From positions 744,001 through 808,000 of the forward strand of contig NZ_CP089932.1 of the NCBI RefSeq assembly GCF_021365465.1: a DNA stretch of 64,000 nucleotides. Direction: 5' to 3'. Source of the stretch: Erwinia tracheiphila. GTDB lineage: Bacteria; Pseudomonadota; Gammaproteobacteria; Enterobacterales; Enterobacteriaceae. Shown piece by piece: positions 20,368 to 28,381 of this stretch. Below the pieces are notes generated by a model. It ran no database searches, had not been told where the DNA came from, and saw only the letters and a program-made list of their open reading frames with translations. The position numbers and the translations under genes are program-made. Every line of letters begins with the position of its first letter. Positions within the stretch are counted from its first letter, which is position 1.

Positions 20368-21341
20368 ATGCAACACGTTACGCTTATTGGTATTGCTCCC
20401 GGTAAACATTCCTTCCACGTTCACTGTCAGGACGAAAAAGATAATGCCCTGTTGCGCAAAAAGTTTTCCCGCACTCAGCGTATTCATTTTCTCGGTTCCT
20501 GCAAGAAGGCAACCGTGGTGATGGAGTCCAGCGGCGGGGCGCATTTCATGGCACGCCGGATTGCTGATTCAGATCATGAGACAAAGATGATTTCTCCGCA
20601 GTTTGTCCGCCTTTATTGTCAGGAGCAACAAAAACGATTTTGTCGATGCTGAAGCTATCTGTGAGGCGGCTTGCCGGTCCGCTATGCGTTTTGTAAAACC
20701 CCGGACGGAAGAGCAGCAGGTAATGGCTGCCCGGCATCGGGTCCGTGACTCGCTGATACGGCAACGCGTTAAAACCACCAACCAGATGCACGCTTTTTTA
20801 CTGGAGTTCGGTGTCAGTCTGCCGTGCGGTGTTGCCGTGATACGAGGTCTGGCCAGCGTGCTGGAAGAAAATGGCTTCCCGCCTTATCTGGCAAGGGTTC
20901 TGAGCAGACTCCACAGCCAGTATATTTACCCTGTCGGGGAAATTGATGAAATCGATAAAGAACTGAAAACCCATCTTGCGGAGGCTGAAACCGCGCAGCG
21001 CCTGCTGACCATTCCCGGTATCGGGCCGGTAACGGCGAGCCTGTTAGCCACCCGTCCGGGTGACGGAAAAAACTATGCCAGCAGGGGTGATTTTGCCGCT
21101 TCAACCGGACTGGTTCCCCGCCAGTAGAGCAGGGGTGGAAAAACGACACTGATGGGCATCAGCAAGCGGGGTGATAAGAATCTGCGACGGCTGCTGGTGC
21201 GGTGTGCACGGGTGTTTATGCAGTGGCTGGAGCACAATCCAGGGCGTCTGGCAGAGTGGGTTAAAAAGCAGCTTGCCAGCCATCACTCGAACGTGGTGGC
21301 GTGCGCTCTGTCCAGCAAACTGGCACGCATAGTCCGGGCAG
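20368..21341 (+). pseudogene. IS110-family transposase, broken (copy 2)
   Basis: The gene is collinear with the transposase at 2927-3932. It shares the same missing first catalytic Asp (GIAPGKH), the same frameshift near the QFVR codons and the same TAG after LVPRQ (21125-21127). A few substitutions separate it from copy 1, for example Ala to Val in GIGPVTAS and Gly to Asp in ADSDHE. The 3' end is cut at 21341, about 15 codons before the stop used in copy 1. Confidence 0.86.
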
Positions 21342-21496
21342 AGTCCGGGTTTTTGCACCTGACGCCCCGTCTGAAGAGCATCAGGTGTATCCGCAACCAG
21401 TCTGATATCATGGGTGTTCGCCGCTGCAACGACCGGTGAAAGAGGAAGCATTTTCTCCCAAAGTTGAACGCTGATTTGCCACTTGCTGCCCGCCAT
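21342..21496 (-). pseudogene. IS5-family transposase fragment
   Basis: On the reverse strand MAGSKWQISVQLWEKMLPL, an IS5-family transposase N-terminus, runs directly into SPVVAAANTHDIRLVADT, a central part of the same kind of protein. An internal segment has therefore been deleted in frame. The fragment ends abruptly against IS110 copy 2. It is a remnant without catalytic capacity. The family assignment rests on these two short motifs only. Confidence 0.6.
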
Positions 21497-21567
21497 TCTT
21501 TGCCCTCAGAAATTGCCATTTTTTAGTATCTGGCAATCCCTTCCGGGATAGGTTTTAAGTCTGTCAC

Positions 21568-22461
21568 TCACTCAGGGGAGGGCTGGCTAACCAATTCCAA
21601 CCCGGAAATATGTCGCCAGTACCCGTTGCAATCTTGCCGCTTAACAAGAGGAAAGGGCGCGTCCCCCATTTCATTATTGCGGAATGCATCAATCAACATC
21701 ACAGTCTCCTTATCCTGTGGCGAAACACGCACGATATCCACCAGTCCCTGCATCGAAATAAGATCGTTTCCCAGGTGATAGCAGTAGCCGCTCATGGTCT
21801 GGATACCGTTTAAAACAAAGAGCGGCTGGTCTTCCTGTGTGCGAAGCACCCTGCCGTTGGGATAATTGATACAGCAGCTTTGACATTCATCTTTACTGCG
21901 ATTTTCAGCTCTGGCCGTAAAGCATCGTGCTGAAAGGGCAAGGGGTAAATGGCCGTAGCCGAATACCTCAATCTCAAACTTTCCACGAATATTTAACGCC
22001 TCGCACTGAGTGAGTAAATCCGACAGCCAGTTTTGCGATAGCTCGACGGGCATGCACCAGCGTGTCATGCCCATTTTCAATAATATTTTCAGTGCAGCGG
22101 CGTTATAACAGTTCAGAGCATGTCCGGCGACAAAGGGCAGACCTGCTTGAGCGTCCATATTCACCGTCCCCATATCATTGGCCTCTACAAGAAACTCACC
22201 ATTATCCACAACGCGTTTAAGTTCCGTGAGTTCAGAAGGAGATTGCACCAGCGCCAGTGTACTCAGTACGACTTGTTTACCGGCGGCGTGAAGATCTTTT
22301 GCCATTGCCATCCAGTCAGCAAATTTCGTCGCGCGACGCTTACTGCATACCGTTTCTCCCAGATAAATAATCTCAGCACTGCTTTTTGCAGCGGCTTCGT
22401 AAAAAGTATGTAATGTTTCTTTTTGCCAGTACCAAAGCACCGGGCCTAAGGAATATTTCAT
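21568..22461 (-). CDS. ubiV: O2-independent ubiquinone biosynthesis protein UbiV
   Basis: The 297-residue peptidase-U32-family protein (formerly YhbV) forms a complex with UbiU. With UbiT the complex hydroxylates ubiquinone precursors without oxygen. Candidate Fe-S ligands are visible at Cys39 (GETVCSKRR), Cys180 (SARCFTAR), Cys193 and Cys196/197 (DECQSCC). The start is the ATG at 22461, 8 bp after the ubiU stop; a longer frame to 22479 overlaps ubiU. The long conserved stretch FVLNGIQTMSGYCYHLGN is intact. Confidence 0.95.
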   Translation of the reverse strand: MKYSLGPVLWYWQKETLHTFYEAAAKSSAEIIYLGETVCSKRRATKFADWMAMAKDLHAAGKQVVLSTLALVQSPSELTELKRVVDNGEFLVEANDMGTVNMDAQAGLPFVAGHALNCYNAAALKILLKMGMTRWCMPVELSQNWLSDLLTQCEALNIRGKFEIEVFGYGHLPLALSARCFTARAENRSKDECQSCCINYPNGRVLRTQEDQPLFVLNGIQTMSGYCYHLGNDLISMQGLVDIVRVSPQDKETVMLIDAFRNNEMGDAPFPLVKRQDCNGYWRHISGLELVSQPSPE

Positions 22462-22469
22462 TAATGTTT

Positions 22470-23465
22470 CTACTGCCATTGGCGATGGTATGCGCCCAGC
22501 GTGGTTTGTGTTCCTTCACTTAACGCACTCAGCGCATTCATCCAGTTTTGTTGAGCATAAAATGTGTCAGGGCTGGCTTTACAGGCGTCAATTGCCTGTC
22601 GCCAGATCCGGGCGACCTGACCTACATACGCCGGACTGCGTTGGCGGCCTTCAATTTTTACCGACGCAATATTTGCAGCCATCAGCTCAGGAAGAAGCGT
22701 CAGCGTATTCAGGCTGGTCGGCTCTTCCAGTGCGTGATAGCGCTGTTCTTCTGTCTTATAGCGTCCTTTACACAATGTCGGGTAACCAGCATTTTCATTG
22801 TTTTCGTACCGATCAATCAGCACTTCATTCAGTCTGGACTCCAGTCCCTGTGCGGTTTCCTGCCACCTGACAAAGCGCGCAGGGGAACAAGCTCCCACCG
22901 TATTAGGTGATTGGCCCGTCAGATAGGAAGAGAGGTAACAGCGTCCTTCAGCCATGATGCACAGGCTACCGAATGCGAAAACTTCAAGTGGTACGGTGGT
23001 GGTACGGGAAAGCTGGCGTACCTGGTGGACAGACAGCACGCGTGGCAGGACTACTCGTGCAACATCAAAGTGCGATTGATAAAATTTTACCGCTTCTGCA
23101 TTAGTGACAGATGCCTGAACAGAGACATGACGTTCAATATGCGGATAGCGATGTGCGGCATAGTCCAGCATGGCGATATCGGCCAGAATCAGAGCGTCAA
23201 CGTTGGCAGCGGCAGCCATATCCACCGCTCTTTCCCAGCGTGCATATCCATCAGGATGAGCAAAAGTATTGATCGCAACATGCAGTTTACGTTTATGCTG
23301 ATGAGCATATTGAGCGGCTTCTTCCAGACGCTTTTCGGTAAAATTGAGTCCGGCAAAGTGACGGGCATTGGTGTCATCTTTCAGACCGATGTAGACAGCG
23401 TCTGCACCATTTTCAATCGCCGTTTTGAGCGCTGGCAGGCTGCCAGCCGGGCAGAGCAGTTCCAT
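22470..23465 (-). CDS. ubiU: O2-independent ubiquinone biosynthesis protein UbiU
   Basis: The 331-residue U32-family protein (formerly YhbU) partners UbiV in anaerobic ubiquinone synthesis. It begins MELLCPAGSLPALKTAIENG and carries the U32 signature region with clustered cysteines (FGSLCIMAEGRCYLSSY, GACSPARF, YPTLCKGRY) that provide the Fe-S ligands. Length equals the E. coli protein from the ATG at 23465. A much longer open frame upstream is intergenic sequence. It is divergent from ubiT across 205 bp; no clear FNR site was found there by eye. Confidence 0.96.
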   Translation of the reverse strand: MELLCPAGSLPALKTAIENGADAVYIGLKDDTNARHFAGLNFTEKRLEEAAQYAHQHKRKLHVAINTFAHPDGYARWERAVDMAAAANVDALILADIAMLDYAAHRYPHIERHVSVQASVTNAEAVKFYQSHFDVARVVLPRVLSVHQVRQLSRTTTVPLEVFAFGSLCIMAEGRCYLSSYLTGQSPNTVGACSPARFVRWQETAQGLESRLNEVLIDRYENNENAGYPTLCKGRYKTEEQRYHALEEPTSLNTLTLLPELMAANIASVKIEGRQRSPAYVGQVARIWRQAIDACKASPDTFYAQQNWMNALSALSEGTQTTLGAYHRQWQ

Positions 23466-23670
23466 AAAACGATTATCCGTATAGACAAAAGTACCGCTCA
23501 GTATAGTAAGAATGGCAAGAAACATTTTTGATTTAAGGCAGCTATAACGTATCCAGAGGAATGAATTTGCCGAAGAGAAAGACGGGTTCATGTACTTTAT
23601 TGATCCTGTCCGCAGAGGCGCCTGATCGTTATGGCAAAATAGTCGAACTTTGTTCATAAGGAGTGACATA

Positions 23671-24195
23671 GTGCTAAACCAGCTACGTACACAGCTTGTT
23701 CGTAAAGGTCCTGAACTATTGCGCTTCCCACTGAAGTGTACGCCTTTTGCCGTAAAGCGCATCGGCCTGCAACAATTGTTGCTCTGGCAATTTCATCATG
23801 CTTTAGCCGAAGGTGAATTGGACTTTCTGGAGGATCGTTGGTTGGGCATGGAAATTCGCGATCTTGGATTGCGCTGGACAACCACTGTTGCGCAGGGAAT
23901 GTTACGCATTGAAGCTTGCGACAAAGCAGATGTCTGGTTTCGCGGCAATGCTAACGATCTTGTGCGGATAGCTGCACGCAGGCTGGATCCCGATACCTTA
24001 TTTTTTCAGCGCCGTTTGATCATTGAAGGTGATACTGAACTGGGCCTTGAAGTAAAAAATCTGATGGATGCTATTGGTCTGGAATATATGCCGGTACTCT
24101 TACGTGCCGGGCTAATGCAACTTGCTGACTTCATTGAGGCAGGACTAACTGAGGACGCGACTTCCACAGTGGATCGCGCAGGTGCTTCATGCTAA
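23671..24195 (+). CDS. ubiT: O2-independent ubiquinone biosynthesis accessory factor UbiT
   Basis: The 174-residue SCP2-type lipid-binding protein (formerly YhbT) is needed with UbiU-UbiV for anaerobic ubiquinone synthesis. The SCP2 core includes DPDTLFFQRRLIIEGDTELG followed by KNLMDAIGLE. The start is GTG at 23671 after AAGGAG. The gene overlaps yhbS by 7 bp, implying coupled translation. Confidence 0.94.
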   Translation: MLNQLRTQLVRKGPELLRFPLKCTPFAVKRIGLQQLLLWQFHHALAEGELDFLEDRWLGMEIRDLGLRWTTTVAQGMLRIEACDKADVWFRGNANDLVRIAARRLDPDTLFFQRRLIIEGDTELGLEVKNLMDAIGLEYMPVLLRAGLMQLADFIEAGLTEDATSTVDRAGASC

Positions 24196-24692
24196 TTCGG
24201 ACGGAAATCGGTGTGGATGCTGCCAGTATCGACAGCTTGTTACGCCGCAGTTTTTCAACCACGGCAGAGGCTGAACTGGTCCGGCAGCTACGTGAGGATG
24301 GGTTATTGACGCTTGGTGTTGTTGCAACCGATGATGAAGGACAGGTACTGGGCTACGCAGCATTCAGTCCGGTTACGCTAGATGGCCAGGATAATCAATG
24401 GGTGGCACTTGCTCCTCTTGTGGTCGACCCGCGTATGCGCGGGCAGTCGCTGGGTAAACAGCTTGTTTACGAAGGCCTGGATATGCTGAATGAGTTTGGA
24501 TACGCCGCGGTAGTGGTGGTTGGTGCTGCTGAATTCTTTCAACGATATGGATTTGTTCCGGTGACAGAGCCAGCGCTGCGTTGTCTCAGGTCAGACGGTG
24601 AAAAACCATTTCATGTTTATAAACTGGCCGACAACGCATTTGTTGGTGCAGAAGGGAATATTGAATACTCAGCGCCCTTTGAGCGTATTTAA
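24189..24692 (+). CDS. yhbS: GNAT-family N-acetyltransferase YhbS
   Basis: The 167-residue protein has a GNAT fold. The acetyl-CoA-binding loop reads [16 protein letters not shown] near residues 80-95, and [10 protein letters not shown] is the following family motif. Its substrate is not established from sequence. It overlaps ubiT at its start and overlaps the 3' end of yhbQ on the opposite strand by 24 bp. Confidence 0.9.
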   Translation: MLIRTEIGVDAASIDSLLRRSFSTTAEAELVRQLREDGLLTLGVVATDDEGQVLGYAAFSPVTLDGQDNQWVALAPLVVDPRMRGQSLGKQLVYEGLDMLNEFGYAAVVVVGAAEFFQRYGFVPVTEPALRCLRSDGEKPFHVYKLADNAFVGAEGNIEYSAPFERI

Positions 24693-25016
24693 CCACTGTA
24701 TCAGGGAAGCAGGCTGGTGGATAATCAGCCTGAGTTTATCCTCGCGCATGAGCCGTTTGACCTGATATTCCAGTTTTGATGCACTGGAGCGATCACCTGC
24801 TTCACAGTGAAACATCAGCTCAAGTGGGCCCTTACCACGCAGCGCTTTGGCACCTTTACCGCGTTGATGTTGGTCAACACGGCGTGAAATATCGTTGGTG
24901 ATGCCTGTATAAAGCAGCCCGTGGCGGGTGCGCAGAATATACAGCCGCCATGATGTCTCGCTGTCGTTTTTCATCTGAGTCATCGCCTGTACTATTGAAT
25001 TGAATGTTGATTCCAT
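24669..25016 (-). CDS. yhbQ: GIY-YIG nuclease-fold protein YhbQ
   Basis: The single-domain GIY-YIG protein is up to 115 residues. The motif is present as [18 protein letters not shown], followed by [23 protein letters not shown], close to E. coli YhbQ. Shorter starts at ATG 24983 or 24974 would give a length nearer the usual 100 residues, and none has a strong ribosome-binding site. The family has DNA-processing nuclease activity; the cellular role is poorly known. Confidence 0.88.
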   Translation of the reverse strand: MESTFNSIVQAMTQMKNDSETSWRLYILRTRHGLLYTGITNDISRRVDQHQRGKGAKALRGKGPLELMFHCEAGDRSSASKLEYQVKRLMREDKLRLIIHQPASLIQWLNTLKGR

Positions 25017-25088
25017 AAGCCGTTGCCATTCACACCTTTTTTATTTTGCCGTGCGTCTGGATACTCAATAATTTTCAGGAAGATAAAA

Positions 25089-25517
25089 ATGGATGATTCT
25101 CAGACACTGAATGCTATCACCTGCTTTTTACAAAAGCAGCATGTTCTTTCCGTATGTGGTGGTACGCCAGTATGGTGCGCTAACTGTTTTTACCGCTTTG
25201 ATCCGCTCCGCGTGGCTTTCTGGATCATGACGGAATCGAAAACACGCCATGGTATGCAGTTTTATAACGATCTGCAGGTAGCCGGAACCGTTAATGGTCA
25301 GCCTAAAAGCGTGTTGAAAATTCAGGGGGTACAATATTCCGGCAAAATAAGCCTGCTGGAGGGGGAGGCTCAGGAACATGCGTATAAAGCCTATGTAAAG
25401 CGCTTTCCCGTAGCAACAAAAGTCTCTGCACCGCTATGGGAGATATGGATCGACGAGCTGAAAATGACCGATAATACGCTGGGATTTGGTAAAAAACTGT
25501 CCTGGCAGCGAGCATAG
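25089..25517 (+). CDS. yhbP: YhbP, FMN-binding split-barrel-like protein
   Basis: The 142-residue protein matches YhbP (UPF0306). Conserved stretches are WCANCFYRFDP, ESKTRHG, VAGTVNGQPKSV and FTDNTLGFGKK-type TDNTLGFGKKLSW at the end. The fold is that of the pyridoxamine-phosphate-oxidase-like split barrels; no function is established. The ATG at 25089 follows AGGAAG. Its stop is only 5 bp from the end of nrdG on the other strand. In E. coli nrdG lies elsewhere, so this is a rearrangement junction. Confidence 0.9.
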   Translation: MDDSQTLNAITCFLQKQHVLSVCGGTPVWCANCFYRFDPLRVAFWIMTESKTRHGMQFYNDLQVAGTVNGQPKSVLKIQGVQYSGKISLLEGEAQEHAYKAYVKRFPVATKVSAPLWEIWIDELKMTDNTLGFGKKLSWQRA

Positions 25518-25522
25518 ATTGG

Positions 25523-25987
25523 CTAGCGTAGGTAGTAAATCACCTGGTTGCTGCTCCCGCGCCAGGACAGAGAAGGGTCTTTTAGCGCCTGAACAAATCG
25601 CCCATCCACCAGAACATTGATTTGTGCAACAACAGACTGTTGGGATGGGTTAAGTTCTTCCAGCCGATAGCCCGTCCACAGCCAGATATCTTTTCCCGGA
25701 CAGTCATGCCGCACGCGTTGCACCAGCCTCAACACGTCAGCAACATTGGCCGGATGCAATGGATCACCCCCTGACAGAGACAGGCCCTGCCGCGGGATCC
25801 GAGTGTCGTTAAGATCGGCAATAATTTGTTCCTCCTGTTGAACAGTAAAGGGATAGCCGGAAGTGAGCCGCCAGGTGCTTTTGTTATAGCATCCGACGCA
25901 TTGATGTTCACAACCGGCAACAAACAGGGTACAGCGCGTGCCCGGCCCGTTAACGATGTCCACCGGATAATATTGATGGATATTCAC
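25523..25987 (-). CDS. nrdG: Anaerobic ribonucleotide reductase activating protein
   Basis: The 154-residue radical-SAM activase generates the glycyl radical on NrdD. The Fe-S motif C-x3-C-x2-C is at Cys26, Cys30 and Cys33 (GCEHQCVGC), and SLSGGDPL is the SAM-contacting GGE-type motif. The start is GTG at 25987-25985 and overlaps the nrdD stop (GTGA), so translation is coupled. The protein looks intact. Confidence 0.96.
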   Translation of the reverse strand: MNIHQYYPVDIVNGPGTRCTLFVAGCEHQCVGCYNKSTWRLTSGYPFTVQQEEQIIADLNDTRIPRQGLSLSGGDPLHPANVADVLRLVQRVRHDCPGKDIWLWTGYRLEELNPSQQSVVAQINVLVDGRFVQALKDPSLSWRGSSNQVIYYLR

Positions 25988-28122
25988 TTTAGTTGCCCGG
26001 CTGCCATATGTTTGACCCGGCGCTTTACTTCTTCCTGTTTACCGGCATTAAACGGACGTGCATCAGGACTGCCCAGATAGCCGCAAACTCTGCGGGTGAC
26101 AGACACACGGGAAGGCTCATGATTACCGCATTTCGGGCAGGTGAACCCTTTGCTGGTGCAGGAAAACTCGCCGGAAAAGCCGCAGTCGTAGCACTCATCA
26201 ATCGGCGTATTGGTACCGTAATAGGGCACCCGGCTGTAGCTATAGTCCCAGACGTCTTCCAGCGCTTTCAGATTATGTTGAATGTTTGGGTATTCGCCAT
26301 AGCAAATAAATCCGCCGTTAGCGATGGCAGGGTAAGCCGCTTCAAAATCGATTTTGTCGTAAGGATTCACTTGTTTTTCCACATCAAGGTGGAAGCTGTT
26401 GGTGTAATAACTTTTGTCCGTCACGCCACTGATAATACCAAACTCGGCGGCATCCAGTCGGCAAAAGCGGTCGCATAAATTCTCGCTTGGCGTGCTGTAA
26501 AGGCTGAAACCATAACCTGTTTCTTGCTTCCAGTTATCCACTGCTTCACGTAGCCGTGCAACAATCGCCAGTGCTTTTACTTGCCATTTTTTATCATCAT
26601 ACAGATGTGTTTTTCCCCCGCTCAGAGCATTAATGGTTTCGTGAAGACCAATGTAACCCAGAGAAACCGAGGCGCGGCCGTTGCGAAAAATTTCTGCAAC
26701 ATTGTCATCTGCCTGCAGACGAACGCCACAGGCACCTTCCATATAGAGAATAGGCGCGACGCGAGCTTTAACATTTTCCAGCCTGGCAATACGGGTCATT
26801 AGCGCTTTCTTAGCTAGCAGCAGACGTTGATCGAGCCGGTCCCAAAATGCAGTTTCATTACCTTTTGCCTCAAGTGCAACGCGTGGCAAATTGATACTGA
26901 TGACGCCAATATTATTGCGACCCTCATGTACCAGCTGGCCATTTTCTTCCCACGGGCCCAGAAAGCTACGGCATCCCATAGGGGTCTTGAAGGAACCGGT
27001 CACCTTCACCACCTGCTCATAATTGAGAATATCCGGATACATCCTTTTACTGGCACACTCCAGCGCCAGCTGCTTGATGTCGTAATTGGGGTCGCCGGAA
27101 GAACGATTCAGTCCTTCTTTTATTGTAAATACCAGTTTCGGAAATACCGCGGTCTTGTGGTTTTTGCCTAATCCGGCAATACGGTTACGCAGGATCGACT
27201 GTTGTACCAGTCGTGCCGACCAGCTGCTGCCCAGACCGAAACCGAAAGTTACAAAAGGCGTCTGCCCGTTAGCGGTGTGCAGCGTATTCACCTCATATTC
27301 CAGCGACTGGAATGCATCAAAACACTCTTTCTCAGTGCAACTGCGTGCATAGCCTTCAGCCTCGGCAATCTGCCATTTCTGCGCGGCCTGACGGTGTTTT
27401 TCCAGGCTGGCTTCGACAAAAGGTGACAGTACTTCATCGATACGGTTAATGGTGGTACCGCCATAAATATGGCTGGCGACCTGCGCGATAATCTGCGCGG
27501 TTACCGCAGTGGCGGTTGAAATTGATTTAGGGGGTTCAATTTCAGCATTGCCCATTTTAAAACCGCCCGTCAGCATGCCTTTCAAATCGATTAACATGCA
27601 GTTGAACATGGGGAAAAAAGGAGCATAGTCGAGATCGTGATAGTGAATTTCGCCGCGCTCATGCGCGTTGACGATATCACGCGATAATATGTGCCGGGTC
27701 GCATAGTGTCTGGCGACAATGCCCGCCAGCAGATCGCGCTGGGTTGGAATAACCTTGCTGTCTTTATTGGCATTCTCATTTAACAACGCCGGATTGGTCT
27801 GATCAATCAGCCCTTGTATCTCGGCGTTCAGTTTGCCTCGTCGTTCGCGAGCCAAGTCCCGCTCGTGGCGATATTCAATGTATGTTCGTGCCAGCTCAGG
27901 ATAGCGACCTGCCATTAAGGCATTTTCCACCGCTTTTTGAATATCATGAATATCGAGTCGCTCCTGTCTGTGTAACTGCTGGCAAATCTGAGTGGTAACG
28001 TACGCGCAGTAATCGTTATCCTCAATACCTGCAGCATGCGCGGCCCGGTTGATTGCATCCAGAATGCGTATCTCACAAAAGGCGACCTTACAACCATCTC
28101 GCTTTATTACTAATGAAGCCAT
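25984..28122 (-). CDS. nrdD: Anaerobic ribonucleoside-triphosphate reductase
   Basis: The 712-residue enzyme reduces NTPs to dNTPs without oxygen. It has an N-terminal ATP-cone (SLVIKRDGCKVAF), the catalytic barrel, a C-terminal zinc site (CYDCGF...CPKCGNH) and the glycyl-radical motif RRVCGYLGSPDARPFNAGK. Alignment to the family sets the start at ATG 28122; the frame stays open to 28170 through the promoter. It heads the nrdDG operon and has two NrdR-box-like sites upstream. Confidence 0.96.
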   Translation of the reverse strand: MASLVIKRDGCKVAFCEIRILDAINRAAHAAGIEDNDYCAYVTTQICQQLHRQERLDIHDIQKAVENALMAGRYPELARTYIEYRHERDLARERRGKLNAEIQGLIDQTNPALLNENANKDSKVIPTQRDLLAGIVARHYATRHILSRDIVNAHERGEIHYHDLDYAPFFPMFNCMLIDLKGMLTGGFKMGNAEIEPPKSISTATAVTAQIIAQVASHIYGGTTINRIDEVLSPFVEASLEKHRQAAQKWQIAEAEGYARSCTEKECFDAFQSLEYEVNTLHTANGQTPFVTFGFGLGSSWSARLVQQSILRNRIAGLGKNHKTAVFPKLVFTIKEGLNRSSGDPNYDIKQLALECASKRMYPDILNYEQVVKVTGSFKTPMGCRSFLGPWEENGQLVHEGRNNIGVISINLPRVALEAKGNETAFWDRLDQRLLLAKKALMTRIARLENVKARVAPILYMEGACGVRLQADDNVAEIFRNGRASVSLGYIGLHETINALSGGKTHLYDDKKWQVKALAIVARLREAVDNWKQETGYGFSLYSTPSENLCDRFCRLDAAEFGIISGVTDKSYYTNSFHLDVEKQVNPYDKIDFEAAYPAIANGGFICYGEYPNIQHNLKALEDVWDYSYSRVPYYGTNTPIDECYDCGFSGEFSCTSKGFTCPKCGNHEPSRVSVTRRVCGYLGSPDARPFNAGKQEEVKRRVKHMAAGQLK

Positions 28123-28136
28123 CGTTATATCCTGGT

Positions 28137-28183
28137 AAACTATATGTGGTGTTATTTTTTTATTATACAACTATATATAGTAA
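28137..28183 (-). promoter_or_regulatory. nrdD promoter with two candidate NrdR boxes
   Basis: On the reverse strand a perfect TATAAT (28167-28162) lies 40 bp before the nrdD start. Two 16-bp sites resembling the NrdR box (ACAC-WATATAT-WGTGT type) are at 28168-28183 and 28137-28152. They are separated by 15 bp, the helical spacing known for NrdR operators. By eye they match about 12 and 13 of 16 positions. One lies just upstream of the -10 and the other downstream, consistent with repression. Confidence 0.68.
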
Positions 28184-28381
28184 CCCCTCATTTAACCGAT
28201 GATTTATTGACCTGGAGCAAAGATTGAAAAACGGTGGTGTAAAGTTAGTCAGCCACCGCTGCGGCTATTTTTGTTGGCTATTGCATGTCGTGAGGTTGCA
28301 TTCCCGGCTGGGGGTTCCCTATTATGGCCTGTTACGCAGAGCACTGAAGCTCATGCTCTGGCCATCTCAGGATATTGTCTG

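Larger units (their letters stand above)
19661..21341 (+). mobile_element. IS110-family element, copy 2, interrupted and 3'-truncated
   Basis: The left end (19661-19717) is identical to that of the copy at 2858. The sequence resumes at 20352 after an inserted IS200-type element and matches copy 1 with only about four base differences up to 21341. At 21341 it breaks off against an unrelated IS5-family remnant, so the right end and its inverted repeat are missing. The element cannot be autonomous. Confidence 0.87.

Noticed and set aside
22911..23531. Forward 206-codon frame over ubiU
   Set aside because: It is antisense to a fully conserved gene, with no start context and no family features.
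23466..23670. FNR site in the ubiU-ubiT divergent region
   Set aside because: Only half-sites (TTGAT) were seen, with no matching ATCAA at the right spacing.
23466..23762. Extended ubiU start
   Set aside because: The frame is open upstream, but family alignment begins at MELLCPAG (23465). The extension covers the divergent promoter region.
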